A stretch of DNA of 64,000 bases from the NCBI RefSeq assembly GCF_026262505.1, contig NC_067208.1, forward strand, positions 11,913,962 to 11,977,961, written 5' to 3'. Below are positions 29,566 to 40,836 of the stretch, one piece after another. Both the position numbers and the translations under genes were made by a program. Numbering within the stretch: position 1 is the stretch's first letter; each line of letters begins with the position of its first letter. This stretch comes from Trichomonas vaginalis G3 (Eukaryota > Parabasalia > Trichomonadida > Trichomonadidae). The notes under the pieces are model-generated. The model made no database searches, was not told the origin of the DNA, and worked only from the letters and a program-made list of their open reading frames with translations.

Positions 29566-30873
29566 TTATGAGGAAGTTACAGTTTCATAAACAACAAATG
29601 GAGGGATTACTGTTTCCTTACCGGAACCATATGATTCTTTGACTAACAGAGCAATTTTATCACAAGGAACAGGGATATCAAGAGGAATGCGAAGAGAACC
29701 ACTAATTGCGACATCTAGTTCTTCCTTGGTTCTCCTAACACTTGTCCTAGAAATGAATTTAATCTCAAATTTTTTGAGATGATTTGGATAATTTTCTAAA
29801 TTAGCAAATCTTAAGCTGCTAATGAATGCAGGATGGTCTAATGTAAATTCATACAAAACTTTTCCATCGAAAGGAACTGTAATACTCTTTGTAAATGGTA
29901 CTTTTTCTTTCTTATAGTAAATATCAATTGGAACTTCCTTCGAGAGCGCTTTGAGAAGAGATCTGATTTCCTTCTTAGCAGCTTCTTCATTTTCAGCGCC
30001 AATCTTAGCTAATGATTCTTTCAAATTTTCTTTAATTTGATCTTTTTCTAATTGCGAAAGTTCCTGAATATCTTTTTCAAGTCCGTTAAGTAATCCTTCT
30101 ATAGAATTAAGGCCTTCTTTATATAAATCATAATTGCGAACAAATTCTGTTAAACTTTGGTTGATTTGTTTCATTAAATCTTCTGGGACTGGTTCATTAA
30201 CTGTTACATTACCGCCTGTTTCACCAATAAATTCTGGCTCTTGTTCTTCTTGTACTTCTTCGTATTCTTCTTCTTCTTCGCAGCATTTTTGATCATAATC
30301 GTAGCAAAGGTATTTATCCAAGCAAAGTGTGAAGAATTTGCAAATTGAGTTAAACAACCGTTTGAAGAGTCTGAAAACTGACTTGAATGGGTATAAAATC
30401 CATCTCAAAATGTGCCTAAACAAACAAGACAATTTGTACATGAATATGATAAGATCGGTTAATGTATTCTTGAGTGGTAAATCAGGAAATGCTGGAAGTC
30501 GAACAACAATTTTGAAATGTCTGAATTTGGGAGATTTTACTGTGCAAAGCAAGTATTTGATGATAGCAATCGGAAATGCTATGATGAACTTGATTACACA
30601 GATTAATAAGTAAACAACGGAATATATTATTGAAATTAAAATTCGAAAGAAAATGTTATACTCGTTATATTTTGTTTCATGCTTCTGCTCGCCAAACCGA
30701 AACTCTATAAATGGCTGATGGCTGAAATTAATTTCTGTAATTACGCAACTGATTAAGATGTAAGCAAATACAATCAGAAAACCAGAGACAATTCCTGATA
30801 TAATTGGATAATTACTGAAAAAGCGCTTAGTTTTATCTGATAATACCTGAAAAGAAAAACTGTTGGCGCTCAT
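29566..30873 (-). CDS. Two-TM coiled-coil protein with C-terminal beta domain (SUN-like?)
   Basis: 435 residues. Two N-terminal hydrophobic regions (about 24-47, IISGIVSGFLIVFAYILISC; about 73-112, IFFRILISIIYSVVYLLICV and beyond) are followed by a Cys/Lys-rich amphipathic stretch, an acidic segment (CCEEEEEYEEVQEEQEPEF), helical coiled-coil-like residues about 235-315, and a beta-rich C-terminal domain (VPFDGKVLYEFTLDHPAFIS, PSD-like PLDIPVPCDKIALLVKESYG). Membrane anchor, coiled coil and terminal galactose-binding-like fold recall SUN-domain proteins of the nuclear envelope, but I see no decisive SUN motif. The call is a proposal from architecture. Confidence 0.6.
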   Translation of the reverse strand: MSANSFSFQVLSDKTKRFFSNYPIISGIVSGFLIVFAYILISCVITEINFSHQPFIEFRFGEQKHETKYNEYNIFFRILISIIYSVVYLLICVIKFIIAFPIAIIKYLLCTVKSPKFRHFKIVVRLPAFPDLPLKNTLTDLIIFMYKLSCLFRHILRWILYPFKSVFRLFKRLFNSICKFFTLCLDKYLCYDYDQKCCEEEEEYEEVQEEQEPEFIGETGGNVTVNEPVPEDLMKQINQSLTEFVRNYDLYKEGLNSIEGLLNGLEKDIQELSQLEKDQIKENLKESLAKIGAENEEAAKKEIRSLLKALSKEVPIDIYYKKEKVPFTKSITVPFDGKVLYEFTLDHPAFISSLRFANLENYPNHLKKFEIKFISRTSVRRTKEELDVAISGSLRIPLDIPVPCDKIALLVKESYGSGKETVIPPFVVYETVTSS

Positions 30874-31468
30874 TTCTTTTTTGTCAAATATTTTATTTTT
30901 ACTTTACTTGTCAAAAATGAAATAGTTTATTCAACAAAATAATATTACGACAATTGTTTTCCTATGATTATAGTAGTTCACATAAATGCTAAACATTTCA
31001 ACATGTTTTTATCGAAAATTTCTATAATTTTAGCTCAAATCATAAGTTTTTACCAATATTCATGGGTTTTGGCGACGGACACTTACTCTACTAATGATGC
31101 ATATTTGATGTGCGAAGTATCGCATGAAGGCTATTGGGACGATTTTGAGATATTCAAAATCTTGCTCATTAAATATATTCCTGCGAGATAGAAATGTATT
31201 TGGTGAATATTCTTTTAATCTCATTAGATACAATGGATGATTTTGGGATAACACTCATAATGATGTGCCACGGACTTGCTTATATGATTACATTCAGCCT
31301 ATCTCCATGTTATATGCATAAATTACTGCTATCAAAGCTAAATGATGAATAATTTTATTTTCCTCTGAATAAAAAATTGGAATTGAACCGAATCGACTTA
31401 TGATAATGAGTTAAATCATGATCATCTATATGTTTCGTCATGAAATTCATTTTCAAAATTTTCCTGAA
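30874..31468. promoter_or_regulatory. Divergent intergenic region with initiator-like box
   Basis: Lies between the divergent two-TM gene and the Mon2-like gene. TCATTTT at 31447-31453 fits the trichomonad initiator pattern TCAYTW, with its A 20 bases before the ATG at 31469; this supports that start over the upstream in-frame ATG at 31418. No gene is seen in the rest. Confidence 0.55.
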
Positions 31469-34400
31469 ATGTCGGATGAGCTGAAGAAAAGGCTCGTCGA
31501 CGATTTATCCAACTATTCAGGTTATTTAACGAAATCTGATGTTAGACCTTTTGCAATTGCAGCGTTAGCCCAAATAAATTCTCCAGATTTTTCTGTTCCA
31601 ATCAAAACAGGTGAATCTGCGGTCATAAAAGCAATAGACGCCATCATAAAATCGAAAAATTATAAGCTCCAATCAGAATATACCGTTTCATTGCTTTGTG
31701 ATTTAGTGTCTGGAGGATTTTTCGGGCTAATTGCAATTAATGAATCACTTCAAATACTAGAATCAGTATCATTAGTGTCAAGTCAACTCATTGCACTTAA
31801 AATAATCCAATTTTCTGCTAATTTGATTCCTTACATTTACAAAGATTCGACTTCTTTATTTTCAATTTTCTCAATCATGCTGAAAATGCTAAGCCACAAG
31901 ATCCCTCTTATACAAAATACTGCATTTGCTACTTTACAACAGATGCTTTCTTCACTTTTTGATTTAATTCAAAAATATGAAGGTGAATTACCAAAAAGAC
32001 TTCTCAAATCACTTTCATCGTTGACACCTGAGAAATTATCAAAACCATTAAATGCTTTAACTTATATAATTTTATCAGATTTTAGAAATATGTTAAATGA
32101 AAAGCCAACACAACACATCCACGTCAGCGAAATCAATCAATCGAAGCTTATCAACCTATTCAACACCATTCTATCAAATAATTCAGTTTATTTCAAATCC
32201 GAAAAGCAATTTTTAGAAATTATCGATTCAAGTATACAACTACCGATGACAAATAAAGTTTACTTATCATTGTACCTCACTTTTATCAATTTTTACATTG
32301 ATTCTTTGCCACAAACCGCAATTGCAATTTATTCTCACTTTTTATCGGAATGCAACCCTGATTCACAATATACAAACTCATTGTTGTTCTTTAGATCAGT
32401 TTATTCGGTTTCTTCTCAATTTTTGAATAATTTTATAAAATATTGCGATACAACGTTCTCTTTGTCATCGGCATTGATAGAGTCGTTATCGAGATTCTCA
32501 AATCATATCAATTTAGCATCAACTGTTGATATTTCAGCAAATAAAAATTTTGATTTTAATTTGAACGGACAAATGACACTAGAAGTAGCTACAAAGATTG
32601 CCATTGAGATAGCAATAATATTTACATCAATGCCAGGCGAATTTATTGATCAACAGTGGAATAAGATATTTTTATTGATTTTGGAAGGTTTTTGCATCTG
32701 TTCTCTTGAAACATCGCAACATATATTGGCTTCCTTCAATAAATTACTTGATAATTTGTATTCTTCTCGTAATTCTGAAGCAATTTATTTGATAATTAAA
32801 ATTTTCTCAGATTTAGTGACAGATTCAACAGAAGAAGATGAAAACCAACTTGTAAAAGACGCAAAAACACTAATAAATGCAAGAAAACAAAATTCTCAAT
32901 TTTCATCCAAAAAAGATTTGATGAATAGCTTGTTTATTAGGTTATTTGAGTCCAACAGTAAGCTTATATCATCACATTATGACCTGATTTTCAAATCTTT
33001 TTCGATTTTCCCAACAATCGGAATTGAAACTAAAAAAACTCAAGAACTATCAATAGAAGACATAAATCAAATCATCAAATGCCTTATTAAAGATGATGAG
33101 TGCTATTTGAAGCTCCTTTCCAAGGTCTATCGCTCAAATATTCAAAGATTTGATGAAATTTGGCAAAATTCCATTTTACAATACAAAAGTGACGAAAAAT
33201 CAATACCTGCTTTGTCTGAGATTGCCATTGTATCGATAGATTCCGAGTTTCCTGTTCTTTCCTCGAAAATTTGCAGTGAATTTTTAGAAACAGACTTTTC
33301 AGAGGAAACTGACATCTACAAACGTCAGTTACTTGAATATCTGTCAACTAAGCTCCAGAGTCCGCCACATCCTCCAAACGAAGCTTGGCCTTTCATTATT
33401 AAATTATTTTCACCGAGAAAATGCAACACACATGAGTCAATTAACATTGCTTTCTCTGGTTTCTCATTTATTGTTAAGAATCTGCTGAAAGAAGTGCCAG
33501 ATTGCGATCTTTCCGCGATTATTGAATCAAATTTCGGTTTTGTCAATCAAAAACTGGAAATTAATATCTCATTGTCAGCTATTGACAATCTATGGACTCT
33601 CACTCCAAGGATGGCCGACAATGATGACCTTTGGATCAGCATTTTCTCAAATTTGTTTTTATATCTCACTGATGACCGTCCAGATGTCGGAACTGCAGCG
33701 ATAAACACATGCTTCAACCTCATATCATCGAATGAGAAGATTATTTCGGACAAAACGTTCGATTATCTCTTAACAGAGTGTATTATCAAATTATTAGAGA
33801 GCGAAACGTCATTTAAAGACAACCAGAATGTGTGGCAAGCGATATCTCAGATGTTTATTGATATTGCTCATTGCGCGATTGCTTTTTGGTACAGATTTGA
33901 AGCGAATAATTTATTTATTGAAAAGTTTTGGTATTTAATATCAGATAAAGTCAAGTTATTCTGTTTCGACTGCACCAATGAAGAATTCGTGCTCGATTCG
34001 CTCCAGTTCTTCGGAGAAGTCTTTTCCTGTGAAAAAATTAACCAAAAAATCCGAACAAAAATCGGAAATTCTTTTAACGAAATTTTGTCACTTTTAATGG
34101 AAAAATTTGACGAAAAATCGTTATGCATTCAATTATTTGGTCGGTACTTTTCACAGAATATTGACAAAGTAAAAGAGTTTCTAACCATAGATAACTGCAA
34201 ATCATGGTGCGAAACAATCAAAAAATCATGCATTTTAATGCATTCTGAGAAAACAACGCAACAGAGCGTTTCCAAGATCTTAGACACCATTCCTAAGATC
34301 ATGCCACTTGACGAAGGCGTTATGTGGTACTTAATTGACATCTTGGCCTTATCATTAAAAGAAACTCCTTATGAAAAGGTCAAAGAGTCGATTATTGACT

Positions 34401-35026
34401 GTTTCAAGCTCATTGCAGAACAAATGGAAGACGAGAAGCTTTCATTCTACATAAGACACGTATCTCCATGTTTCCAGTACATTTGTAGTGGTCCTGTGGT
34501 CGACCATTTTGTCTCCAGACATCCTATTTTGACTTTTAGCGAAACTGAAGTTTATTTCAGTGTTTTGAGTCAAAGCAGAGCAGGAGACACAAATAAAAGG
34601 ATCAGTTACTTGATAGATTTGTTCCCGAACGTTTCTACCGAGAAACAAATCGAGTTCATCAAGGTTTGCAACAATTCGAACTCTTTGAAATTGATTTGGT
34701 CGAAATATTGCGAACCAGAATTAGATGATTTCGATATCAAACTTTGCATGAATGTTTTCGAAGTAACGTTCGAAACATTATGCTCTATGATGAGTGATTT
34801 CATTGATGATGAAGATGAAATGGTTGATTTCTTGTCTTTCGTTGTTTCTCATCATGCTTATCCGAAAAAAGTTGGAAATAACGAAAATTGTCAAACTTGG
34901 CACTTAATTAAGTTTGTGCCGAAACTGATTAACTTGTTGACTGATGATAGAAAGAGAGTCGCAAAGCTCGCACAGGAATTGTTGATGAGAGTCAATAAAG
35001 ACTTGAAAACAATTCTTGGTAAATAA
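31469..35026 (+). CDS. Mon2-like large HEAT-repeat protein
   Basis: 1,185 residues from the ATG at 31469 (start MSDELKKRLVDDLSNYSG), chosen because an initiator-like box lies 20 bases upstream. The whole protein is helical, HEAT/ARM-like. The N-terminus resembles the DCB-HUS region of Mon2 and large Arf-GEFs (LIALKIIQFSANLIPYIY, LIQNTAFATLQQMLSSLFD), and DDLWISIFSNLFLYLTDDRP resembles the Mon2 segment WMCLYEKLGELCVDSRPAV. No Sec7 catalytic domain is present, as in Mon2. Mon2 acts at the Golgi/endosome with Dop1 and a flippase in retrograde traffic; this role is inferred. The stop lies in a TAAA word. Confidence 0.75.
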   Translation: MSDELKKRLVDDLSNYSGYLTKSDVRPFAIAALAQINSPDFSVPIKTGESAVIKAIDAIIKSKNYKLQSEYTVSLLCDLVSGGFFGLIAINESLQILESVSLVSSQLIALKIIQFSANLIPYIYKDSTSLFSIFSIMLKMLSHKIPLIQNTAFATLQQMLSSLFDLIQKYEGELPKRLLKSLSSLTPEKLSKPLNALTYIILSDFRNMLNEKPTQHIHVSEINQSKLINLFNTILSNNSVYFKSEKQFLEIIDSSIQLPMTNKVYLSLYLTFINFYIDSLPQTAIAIYSHFLSECNPDSQYTNSLLFFRSVYSVSSQFLNNFIKYCDTTFSLSSALIESLSRFSNHINLASTVDISANKNFDFNLNGQMTLEVATKIAIEIAIIFTSMPGEFIDQQWNKIFLLILEGFCICSLETSQHILASFNKLLDNLYSSRNSEAIYLIIKIFSDLVTDSTEEDENQLVKDAKTLINARKQNSQFSSKKDLMNSLFIRLFESNSKLISSHYDLIFKSFSIFPTIGIETKKTQELSIEDINQIIKCLIKDDECYLKLLSKVYRSNIQRFDEIWQNSILQYKSDEKSIPALSEIAIVSIDSEFPVLSSKICSEFLETDFSEETDIYKRQLLEYLSTKLQSPPHPPNEAWPFIIKLFSPRKCNTHESINIAFSGFSFIVKNLLKEVPDCDLSAIIESNFGFVNQKLEINISLSAIDNLWTLTPRMADNDDLWISIFSNLFLYLTDDRPDVGTAAINTCFNLISSNEKIISDKTFDYLLTECIIKLLESETSFKDNQNVWQAISQMFIDIAHCAIAFWYRFEANNLFIEKFWYLISDKVKLFCFDCTNEEFVLDSLQFFGEVFSCEKINQKIRTKIGNSFNEILSLLMEKFDEKSLCIQLFGRYFSQNIDKVKEFLTIDNCKSWCETIKKSCILMHSEKTTQQSVSKILDTIPKIMPLDEGVMWYLIDILALSLKETPYEKVKESIIDCFKLIAEQMEDEKLSFYIRHVSPCFQYICSGPVVDHFVSRHPILTFSETEVYFSVLSQSRAGDTNKRISYLIDLFPNVSTEKQIEFIKVCNNSNSLKLIWSKYCEPELDDFDIKLCMNVFEVTFETLCSMMSDFIDDEDEMVDFLSFVVSHHAYPKKVGNNENCQTWHLIKFVPKLINLLTDDRKRVAKLAQELLMRVNKDLKTILGK

Positions 35027-36354
35027 AAATATTGTTTCTTTTTTTTTATAATTATAAATTGATCTTACACACAAACGTGCTATTGTCAACAAGTGAATTA
35101 GTATAGTAACCCATTTTCTGCCTCAATATTAAATTAATCTCATTCAAAAATTTGGGAAGAGACTTTACGAAGGAAAAGGATAAGCGAAACTTGCAGGGAG
35201 AGTTTGGTGTCTTATACGGAGCTTCTTGGCAGCCAAAAATGATGCCCTGAAATTTGGTTCCAAAATGGATTCTCTAGCTTTCCAAAATATATTGAACTTA
35301 GACAATTAGTATTGTTCTTAAAAATAACAATATAAAATAAACGAATTTATTCAAAAAACCGGATCTTTATTTACAATTTCTAATCGAGGCATAAACTCTT
35401 GCTATGGCATTTTGTTTTGAGTACCATCATAGTAGAAGTAGCTGATTTTAGGTACTTTATATTTACGAACATGAAGGTTCCAGTCACACATTCGGAAACA
35501 TCTTGAAAATGTTTTGATTGATTCAATCACATCGTCGCCTGCATTATCAAGAATAGCATATCTGTATATGATACCTCCAAAGAGATATCCATATACATTG
35601 ACAACTGTATAAAGAAATTAGGCCTTGATCAACATCATCAATAAAGCTTTTGATAATGTGTTTCTCTAAGAATGTAATATTGTTATCATCCAGCTTAACA
35701 AATTTGTTATAGTATAAAATTTAGGATTTTTTAATTCTGTTCGAAAGTACACCCAAGAGCTTTCTGTGATTCGGTACCCTTTGGATATTGAGCTCTGATG
35801 TATTGAATTAGTTGGAATTTTGGGTTAAACTTATAATAATATTCGTAAGATCCCAGATATAATGTTATAGAAATTGCCCATTTTGGCAATTTTGAAAGGA
35901 ACAAATAATGGATCATGTAGCTCCAAATGAGCAATATCTCGCTATATATGAAGACTAAAAAAAAGCGAATCTGCTGCTGACCCCAAAATAACCCGAAATT
36001 ATGGTCTTGAACGAAAATTTTATCTAATCGTCTTCAGTGATAGATATTCAATTGATCTTTAAAGATTCGAATAAAATTAACATTGAATGCCATAACATTT
36101 TCAGATTTGATAACTATCACTTTTTCTCTTAGATCTGATCACAAATATCGTTCCTATTATTTCAAATTTTGAATTGAGACAAAATTCATGAGAAATAAAA
36201 AATCAACATTAAATAATATACAATATGTTTTATCATTTTTACTCAACCAAATTCAAAACCTCACCTCTGAAAATAATTTTTCCTTTTACTGCGTAAGCAT
36301 ATATTCTTTCATCAATCATTACAATTTTTTTGAATTTTTTTATGTAATAAAATT
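35027..36354. other. Intergenic region with a decayed minus-strand coding relic
   Basis: No intact gene. On the minus strand from about 35950 to 35390 there are coding-like pieces in different frames: LLIWSYMIHYLFLSKLPKWA, YYKFNPKFQLIQYIRAQYPK, and GDDVIESIKTFSRCFRMCDW. They suggest a decayed gene I cannot identify. At 36316-36321 a TCATTA initiator-like box precedes the calpain start by 37 bases. Confidence 0.4.
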
Positions 36355-39300
36355 ATGCAAGAGGAGTGGATTCTTATCCTTAGTTTTTGCATTCCATACT
36401 TTGGTTTTGCAGCTCTATGGATATTTTTAATTAAGAAGTACTTCTACTGGCGCCCTCTTGTATTTGCCCGATTTGTTATTGCCAATTGGATCAAAAGACA
36501 AATTGGTTCAGCAGTTTTTTGGATCTGCTATATACTATGGTGGATATTTTTCTCTCTACCAATCCTTATCCCTGCCTTTTTCTCTATTTACTTAAATAAA
36601 AAATACGAAAGTGTTCCGATCACTATAGTAGTAGCCATTACGCCAGCTGTAATGTTCACATTATTTATCACATATAAGAATTACAATCATAATGGTTTCA
36701 AAATCGGATATACAACAAAGATATTGCTTGGAATTTGCTTTGCCTTAATTTTCGTAGTTAATATCGTCACTACTATACTATATACGCCCGAGAAAAATTG
36801 GAAAGCGTACGGATTTTTCTTCACTGCACCACCAATTCTGATATACGGATATTGCCTTTGTTATTCTCGAAGAAAAATCAAGAAAGATGCTGCAAAATCA
36901 ATCCTCGATAATGATTCCTCAAAGAGAAGTTTCATTTACGAAATTTGCAACCGTAAATTCGATAATTGGTTCGGGGGAAGTCATAAATTACCTTGGTATC
37001 ATATCATTGTCGTAGTAGCATCATCAGTCATCTTCAATTTCACGTTTTACGGACTCTGGAAAGACGAACCTACGCTTGCTACAGCTGCCGGATCCTTTGT
37101 TATTGATATGTTGATACTAATCAGACAAAATTTAATTCCTAATCAAGTACAAACAGTCAAATTCTTATTTGTTGCCTACTTACTTAAAGTATATGCCATC
37201 TACAATAGCCCAGAATACTGGCTCTACAGTCATTCTGTTTATTTCTTAGTTTTCGGCATCTGGTTTTTAACAAGGTTTATGATATGGCTCTCCAATAAGT
37301 CATTATGTCCAAGAAAGAAGGTCAGATTAAGCCAAAGCCTCATAGATGGTGAAGTTATGGAACAAATTGAAAAAATTACACCGGAAGGCATACGTCCGAC
37401 GTCATTAGAAGCTATTCCAAGCATCATTGTATTCATAATTGCAGTCATTTTAGCAGCCGTTGAAATCAAAATTTATGGAGAAGATGTAGATCAAAAAATT
37501 TTCAACGATAACACTCAGAAAACAGGTTACATCACAATAATTGTTATTACTATTGCTATATCATTTATCCTTTCTGTGATAATATGCGCTTATACCGGCA
37601 GAGGAAAGATATCTAAACTTATGTTACTCACAGTCATCTCAGGCATCATATTCTTACACTTATTCCTCCATTTCTACCAAGATCTCAACATCACACCTTA
37701 TCAAAACGGTTTATTCTTCATGATAATTTTCATGGCAATCGACGGAATCCTATTTTGCCTTTCTTTGAGTGGTAACGCATTCAAACTCACAAAAGGAACA
37801 TCATTGTTCGTACAAACTATCATTTATATGGTACTTTTAATCATAATATCACTAAGTCTCATAATTGTTCCTATTGTTTGTGCAGAAAAGTCATTGATAG
37901 GTGTTATAATTACATTAGGTTTTCTTTCTGCTGTGTTCTTTTTCATTTTCAGCCACTTCTTCATCATGCCAACATTCAAATGCGACTGGATCATTTATCT
38001 CACACTGTTTTGCGTATTTTATATTGGATACTGCCTCGCATTGTACTTCTCCGACTACTTATTTGTATCATTTGTCTCTGGTGGCTTCGGAATTCTTTTC
38101 ATTGCATACGGAATCACTTTAATCTGGTGCTATCGTAACCAATGGACATTGTCCCTAGGTCCAATGCTCATTTCCACCATCACATCATGCATTGTCACTG
38201 GTTTATTAACATGGCAATTCATGATTTCGGAATACAAACTTTCCACAGCTGTTTTTGCTTATGTATTCGCTCTCATTGCATGTGGAAGTATTTATATCTT
38301 TGCTATGCAGAAATATCGTTATAATCATTCTGCTCTTTCTATTTGTGCCATTGTTTTTTATTGTGTATTCAGTGTTGCAATGTTAGTTCTTATTTTCTTA
38401 CAAAACTCTACACCATACTTTGTCTATACTATTGCATCGATTGTAACTGCTGTTTTGGCTGTTGGATGTGCTGTTACTTATGTTTTGATGAACTCAAAGA
38501 CAACAGTTCTTGTATTGACCAATTTCTTCTTCCCAGCGAGAAATTATTACAGCGGATCAATCCACAAGATTCCAATTTTCACAACAGCTTATTTGCTTTT
38601 GATTGTCGATCTTTGGATGTGGGGTTTGTTCGGAATGATTTCTGATAACACAAACATCGTTCCTCCAATAATGATCACAGCTGCATTCACTGTTACTTCT
38701 TTGTTTGGTATTGCGCTTTTGATTGAACTTGATCAGAAATGTCTCAGTTCTTTACAGTACATTTCTACAGAAGCTATCACACATGCTGTAGGAAAAGCAA
38801 TGCACGCAGCAGGCGTTTCTTCAAATCTAAAAGTGCCAACAAAAGTGGATAAAAGTAATCCACAGAAATACTTAGATACAGAAAGACAGTTCAATAAAAT
38901 GAACTCTGCAATTTCATACTTTATTACTGCTCTCAAAGCACAACTCTTCATTTCATCACAAATGGCTTTTCTTATGGCAAAAGACAAACTTAAAACAATT
39001 TTGTCATCTAAAAACATCGAATGCAATTTCCTCGATGAAAGTGACTTTAGTCCTGAAGAAAGATCAAGAGTTATTAACTTGTATTTGAACTTGACAGGTC
39101 AATCATCTGTTAACGCTCCTACAGCTGATTTAAAGCAGAATATAACTGTAAAACCTCATACAGCAACAACAACTCTTCCTTCGCCAAAAACTATGTCAGA
39201 TACAAAACAAAAATCTGACTCTAAACCAAAATCAAAAACTGACACTAAATCAAAAAGTGACAAACCGTCCAAACCAGCCGACACCTCCAACGCAAGCAAA

Positions 39301-40836
39301 GCAAAGACAACAAACAATACAAATACAAATAATAACAATAATAGTAGTGGTGGCGGTGGATGGTTTGGAAAATGGTTCAATAAAAATTCAGAAGAAACAC
39401 ATGCAAGTACAAAATGTAATTATGAACCTCCGTGGTCTCATATAACTGAGTACATGAAGATGCAGGATACAATCAGGAAGCAGATTGATAATATTCCAAG
39501 TAATTCCAATTCAAAATACGTAGACAACGGATTCCATCCAACTAAAAAAGTTACAGAAGCAAACAATGTTTTGTTAAATGGCGTAGAATGGGTTAGAGCT
39601 GAGCAGTTATATGAGAAACAGAAGTTCATTGATACTTGCAGACCAAATGACTTAGTACAAGGCTATTTCGGCGATTGTTATGTTGTTACTGCAATGGCAA
39701 GTATCTGCAGAAGCATTTCGAATATTAAGAATTTGTTTTATATACCAGATATTGCAGTTAAAAACGGACTTTGCTGTGTTGTTTTCAAGGCAATGAACAA
39801 AGAAATGTCAGTTAACGTCGATACATTGATTCCTCTCTTGAACGGCAAGCCAAGAATGGTTCATCCAGCGACAGAAAGATCTCCATATTGGTTCTGCATT
39901 GTTGAGAAAGCTTATGCAAAAATTGTTGGTTCATATTCTGCAGCAACAGGCGGAACTCCTGATGAAGCTCTTTATAGATTACTTGGCGGATTCCCAATCA
40001 ATATCGACCTTACAGATCTCGATGTCAGAGAAAGCATCACATCAGGCGAACTGTTCAAGCAAATGGTTGAATGGAACAAGCGCGGTTCACATTTGATTGC
40101 TGGTTCTCCAGAAGGAAGCCACTTCAAGAAGAACAAAGATGGAATTGTTCAAGGCCATGCTTACAATATTCTCGATGTTGTTGAATTCCACGGTGTTCAA
40201 CTCCTTAAATTACGTAATCCATGGGGTGAACAAGAGTGGAAAGGAGATTGGTCTGCTGAATCTTCTATGTGGAAGAAATATCCAGCTGTTGCAAGTAAAT
40301 GCAATTTTGATAAAGATCGAACACAAACAGATGGTGTTTTCTGGATGTTATTTAAAGATTTCACATCAAACTATGCACAGTTGTATTGTTTGATTGTTAA
40401 TGAATCATTGCCGCATTACAGATTCATCATCAGTAACACAATGAAGCCAGGAGACACAGATGGTGCTAAACCAGTTACACAATCGCGAGATGCCGATTGT
40501 TTGCCACAGTACATCTTGAGAGTTTCAGCAGATTGCACCATTAAAATGTTCTTAGAAAGAACCGGTCCAGCGGTTCCAACATGGGTTTACGCAGTCAAAG
40601 GAAAGGAACCAATCAAGAAGATCTATTCAGGAACTAAATATAAGACAGAGCCAATGCCCGAAAACTCCGCAATTTACTCATTCGATTGGCAAATGGAAAG
40701 CGGCGAATGGGTTATAGTTGTCTGCAGAAACAAATGCGACAAAGAATCCGATTACGTTTTGAAGATGTATTCTGATCGCCGGATTGAATTAACTCCATTG
40801 ATTAACTGCACTCAACAAACAATTTCAACAAAGTAA
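36355..40836 (+). CDS. Membrane calpain, DEK1-like (family C2 cysteine peptidase)
   Basis: 1,493 residues. The first 820 or so hold about 20 or more hydrophobic membrane-spanning segments. A basic/Ser/Asn-rich linker (about 940-1010, with poly-Asn and Gly runs) leads to a calpain core: Cys1108 in QGYFGDCYVVTAMAS, His1268 in VQGHAYNILDV and Asn1288 in LRNPWGEQEW, so the catalytic triad is complete. A C-terminal beta domain follows (SADCTIKMFLERTGPAVPTW). This layout, a many-pass membrane region fused to a calpain, is known from plant DEFECTIVE KERNEL1; trichomonads have several membrane calpains. A calcium-regulated, membrane-tethered protease is the likely role. The stop is in a TAAA word. 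Confidence 0.9.
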   Translation: MQEEWILILSFCIPYFGFAALWIFLIKKYFYWRPLVFARFVIANWIKRQIGSAVFWICYILWWIFFSLPILIPAFFSIYLNKKYESVPITIVVAITPAVMFTLFITYKNYNHNGFKIGYTTKILLGICFALIFVVNIVTTILYTPEKNWKAYGFFFTAPPILIYGYCLCYSRRKIKKDAAKSILDNDSSKRSFIYEICNRKFDNWFGGSHKLPWYHIIVVVASSVIFNFTFYGLWKDEPTLATAAGSFVIDMLILIRQNLIPNQVQTVKFLFVAYLLKVYAIYNSPEYWLYSHSVYFLVFGIWFLTRFMIWLSNKSLCPRKKVRLSQSLIDGEVMEQIEKITPEGIRPTSLEAIPSIIVFIIAVILAAVEIKIYGEDVDQKIFNDNTQKTGYITIIVITIAISFILSVIICAYTGRGKISKLMLLTVISGIIFLHLFLHFYQDLNITPYQNGLFFMIIFMAIDGILFCLSLSGNAFKLTKGTSLFVQTIIYMVLLIIISLSLIIVPIVCAEKSLIGVIITLGFLSAVFFFIFSHFFIMPTFKCDWIIYLTLFCVFYIGYCLALYFSDYLFVSFVSGGFGILFIAYGITLIWCYRNQWTLSLGPMLISTITSCIVTGLLTWQFMISEYKLSTAVFAYVFALIACGSIYIFAMQKYRYNHSALSICAIVFYCVFSVAMLVLIFLQNSTPYFVYTIASIVTAVLAVGCAVTYVLMNSKTTVLVLTNFFFPARNYYSGSIHKIPIFTTAYLLLIVDLWMWGLFGMISDNTNIVPPIMITAAFTVTSLFGIALLIELDQKCLSSLQYISTEAITHAVGKAMHAAGVSSNLKVPTKVDKSNPQKYLDTERQFNKMNSAISYFITALKAQLFISSQMAFLMAKDKLKTILSSKNIECNFLDESDFSPEERSRVINLYLNLTGQSSVNAPTADLKQNITVKPHTATTTLPSPKTMSDTKQKSDSKPKSKTDTKSKSDKPSKPADTSNASKAKTTNNTNTNNNNNSSGGGGWFGKWFNKNSEETHASTKCNYEPPWSHITEYMKMQDTIRKQIDNIPSNSNSKYVDNGFHPTKKVTEANNVLLNGVEWVRAEQLYEKQKFIDTCRPNDLVQGYFGDCYVVTAMASICRSISNIKNLFYIPDIAVKNGLCCVVFKAMNKEMSVNVDTLIPLLNGKPRMVHPATERSPYWFCIVEKAYAKIVGSYSAATGGTPDEALYRLLGGFPINIDLTDLDVRESITSGELFKQMVEWNKRGSHLIAGSPEGSHFKKNKDGIVQGHAYNILDVVEFHGVQLLKLRNPWGEQEWKGDWSAESSMWKKYPAVASKCNFDKDRTQTDGVFWMLFKDFTSNYAQLYCLIVNESLPHYRFIISNTMKPGDTDGAKPVTQSRDADCLPQYILRVSADCTIKMFLERTGPAVPTWVYAVKGKEPIKKIYSGTKYKTEPMPENSAIYSFDWQMESGEWVIVVCRNKCDKESDYVLKMYSDRRIELTPLINCTQQTISTK

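Noticed and set aside
31418-31468. ATG at 31418 as the start of the Mon2-like gene
   Set aside because: The initiator-like TCATTTT at 31447 lies downstream of it, so a transcript starting there would not contain it; the ATG at 31469 fits better.
36188-36430. 80-codon frame before the calpain gene
   Set aside because: It overlaps the calpain start in another frame, is A+T-driven and has no motif.
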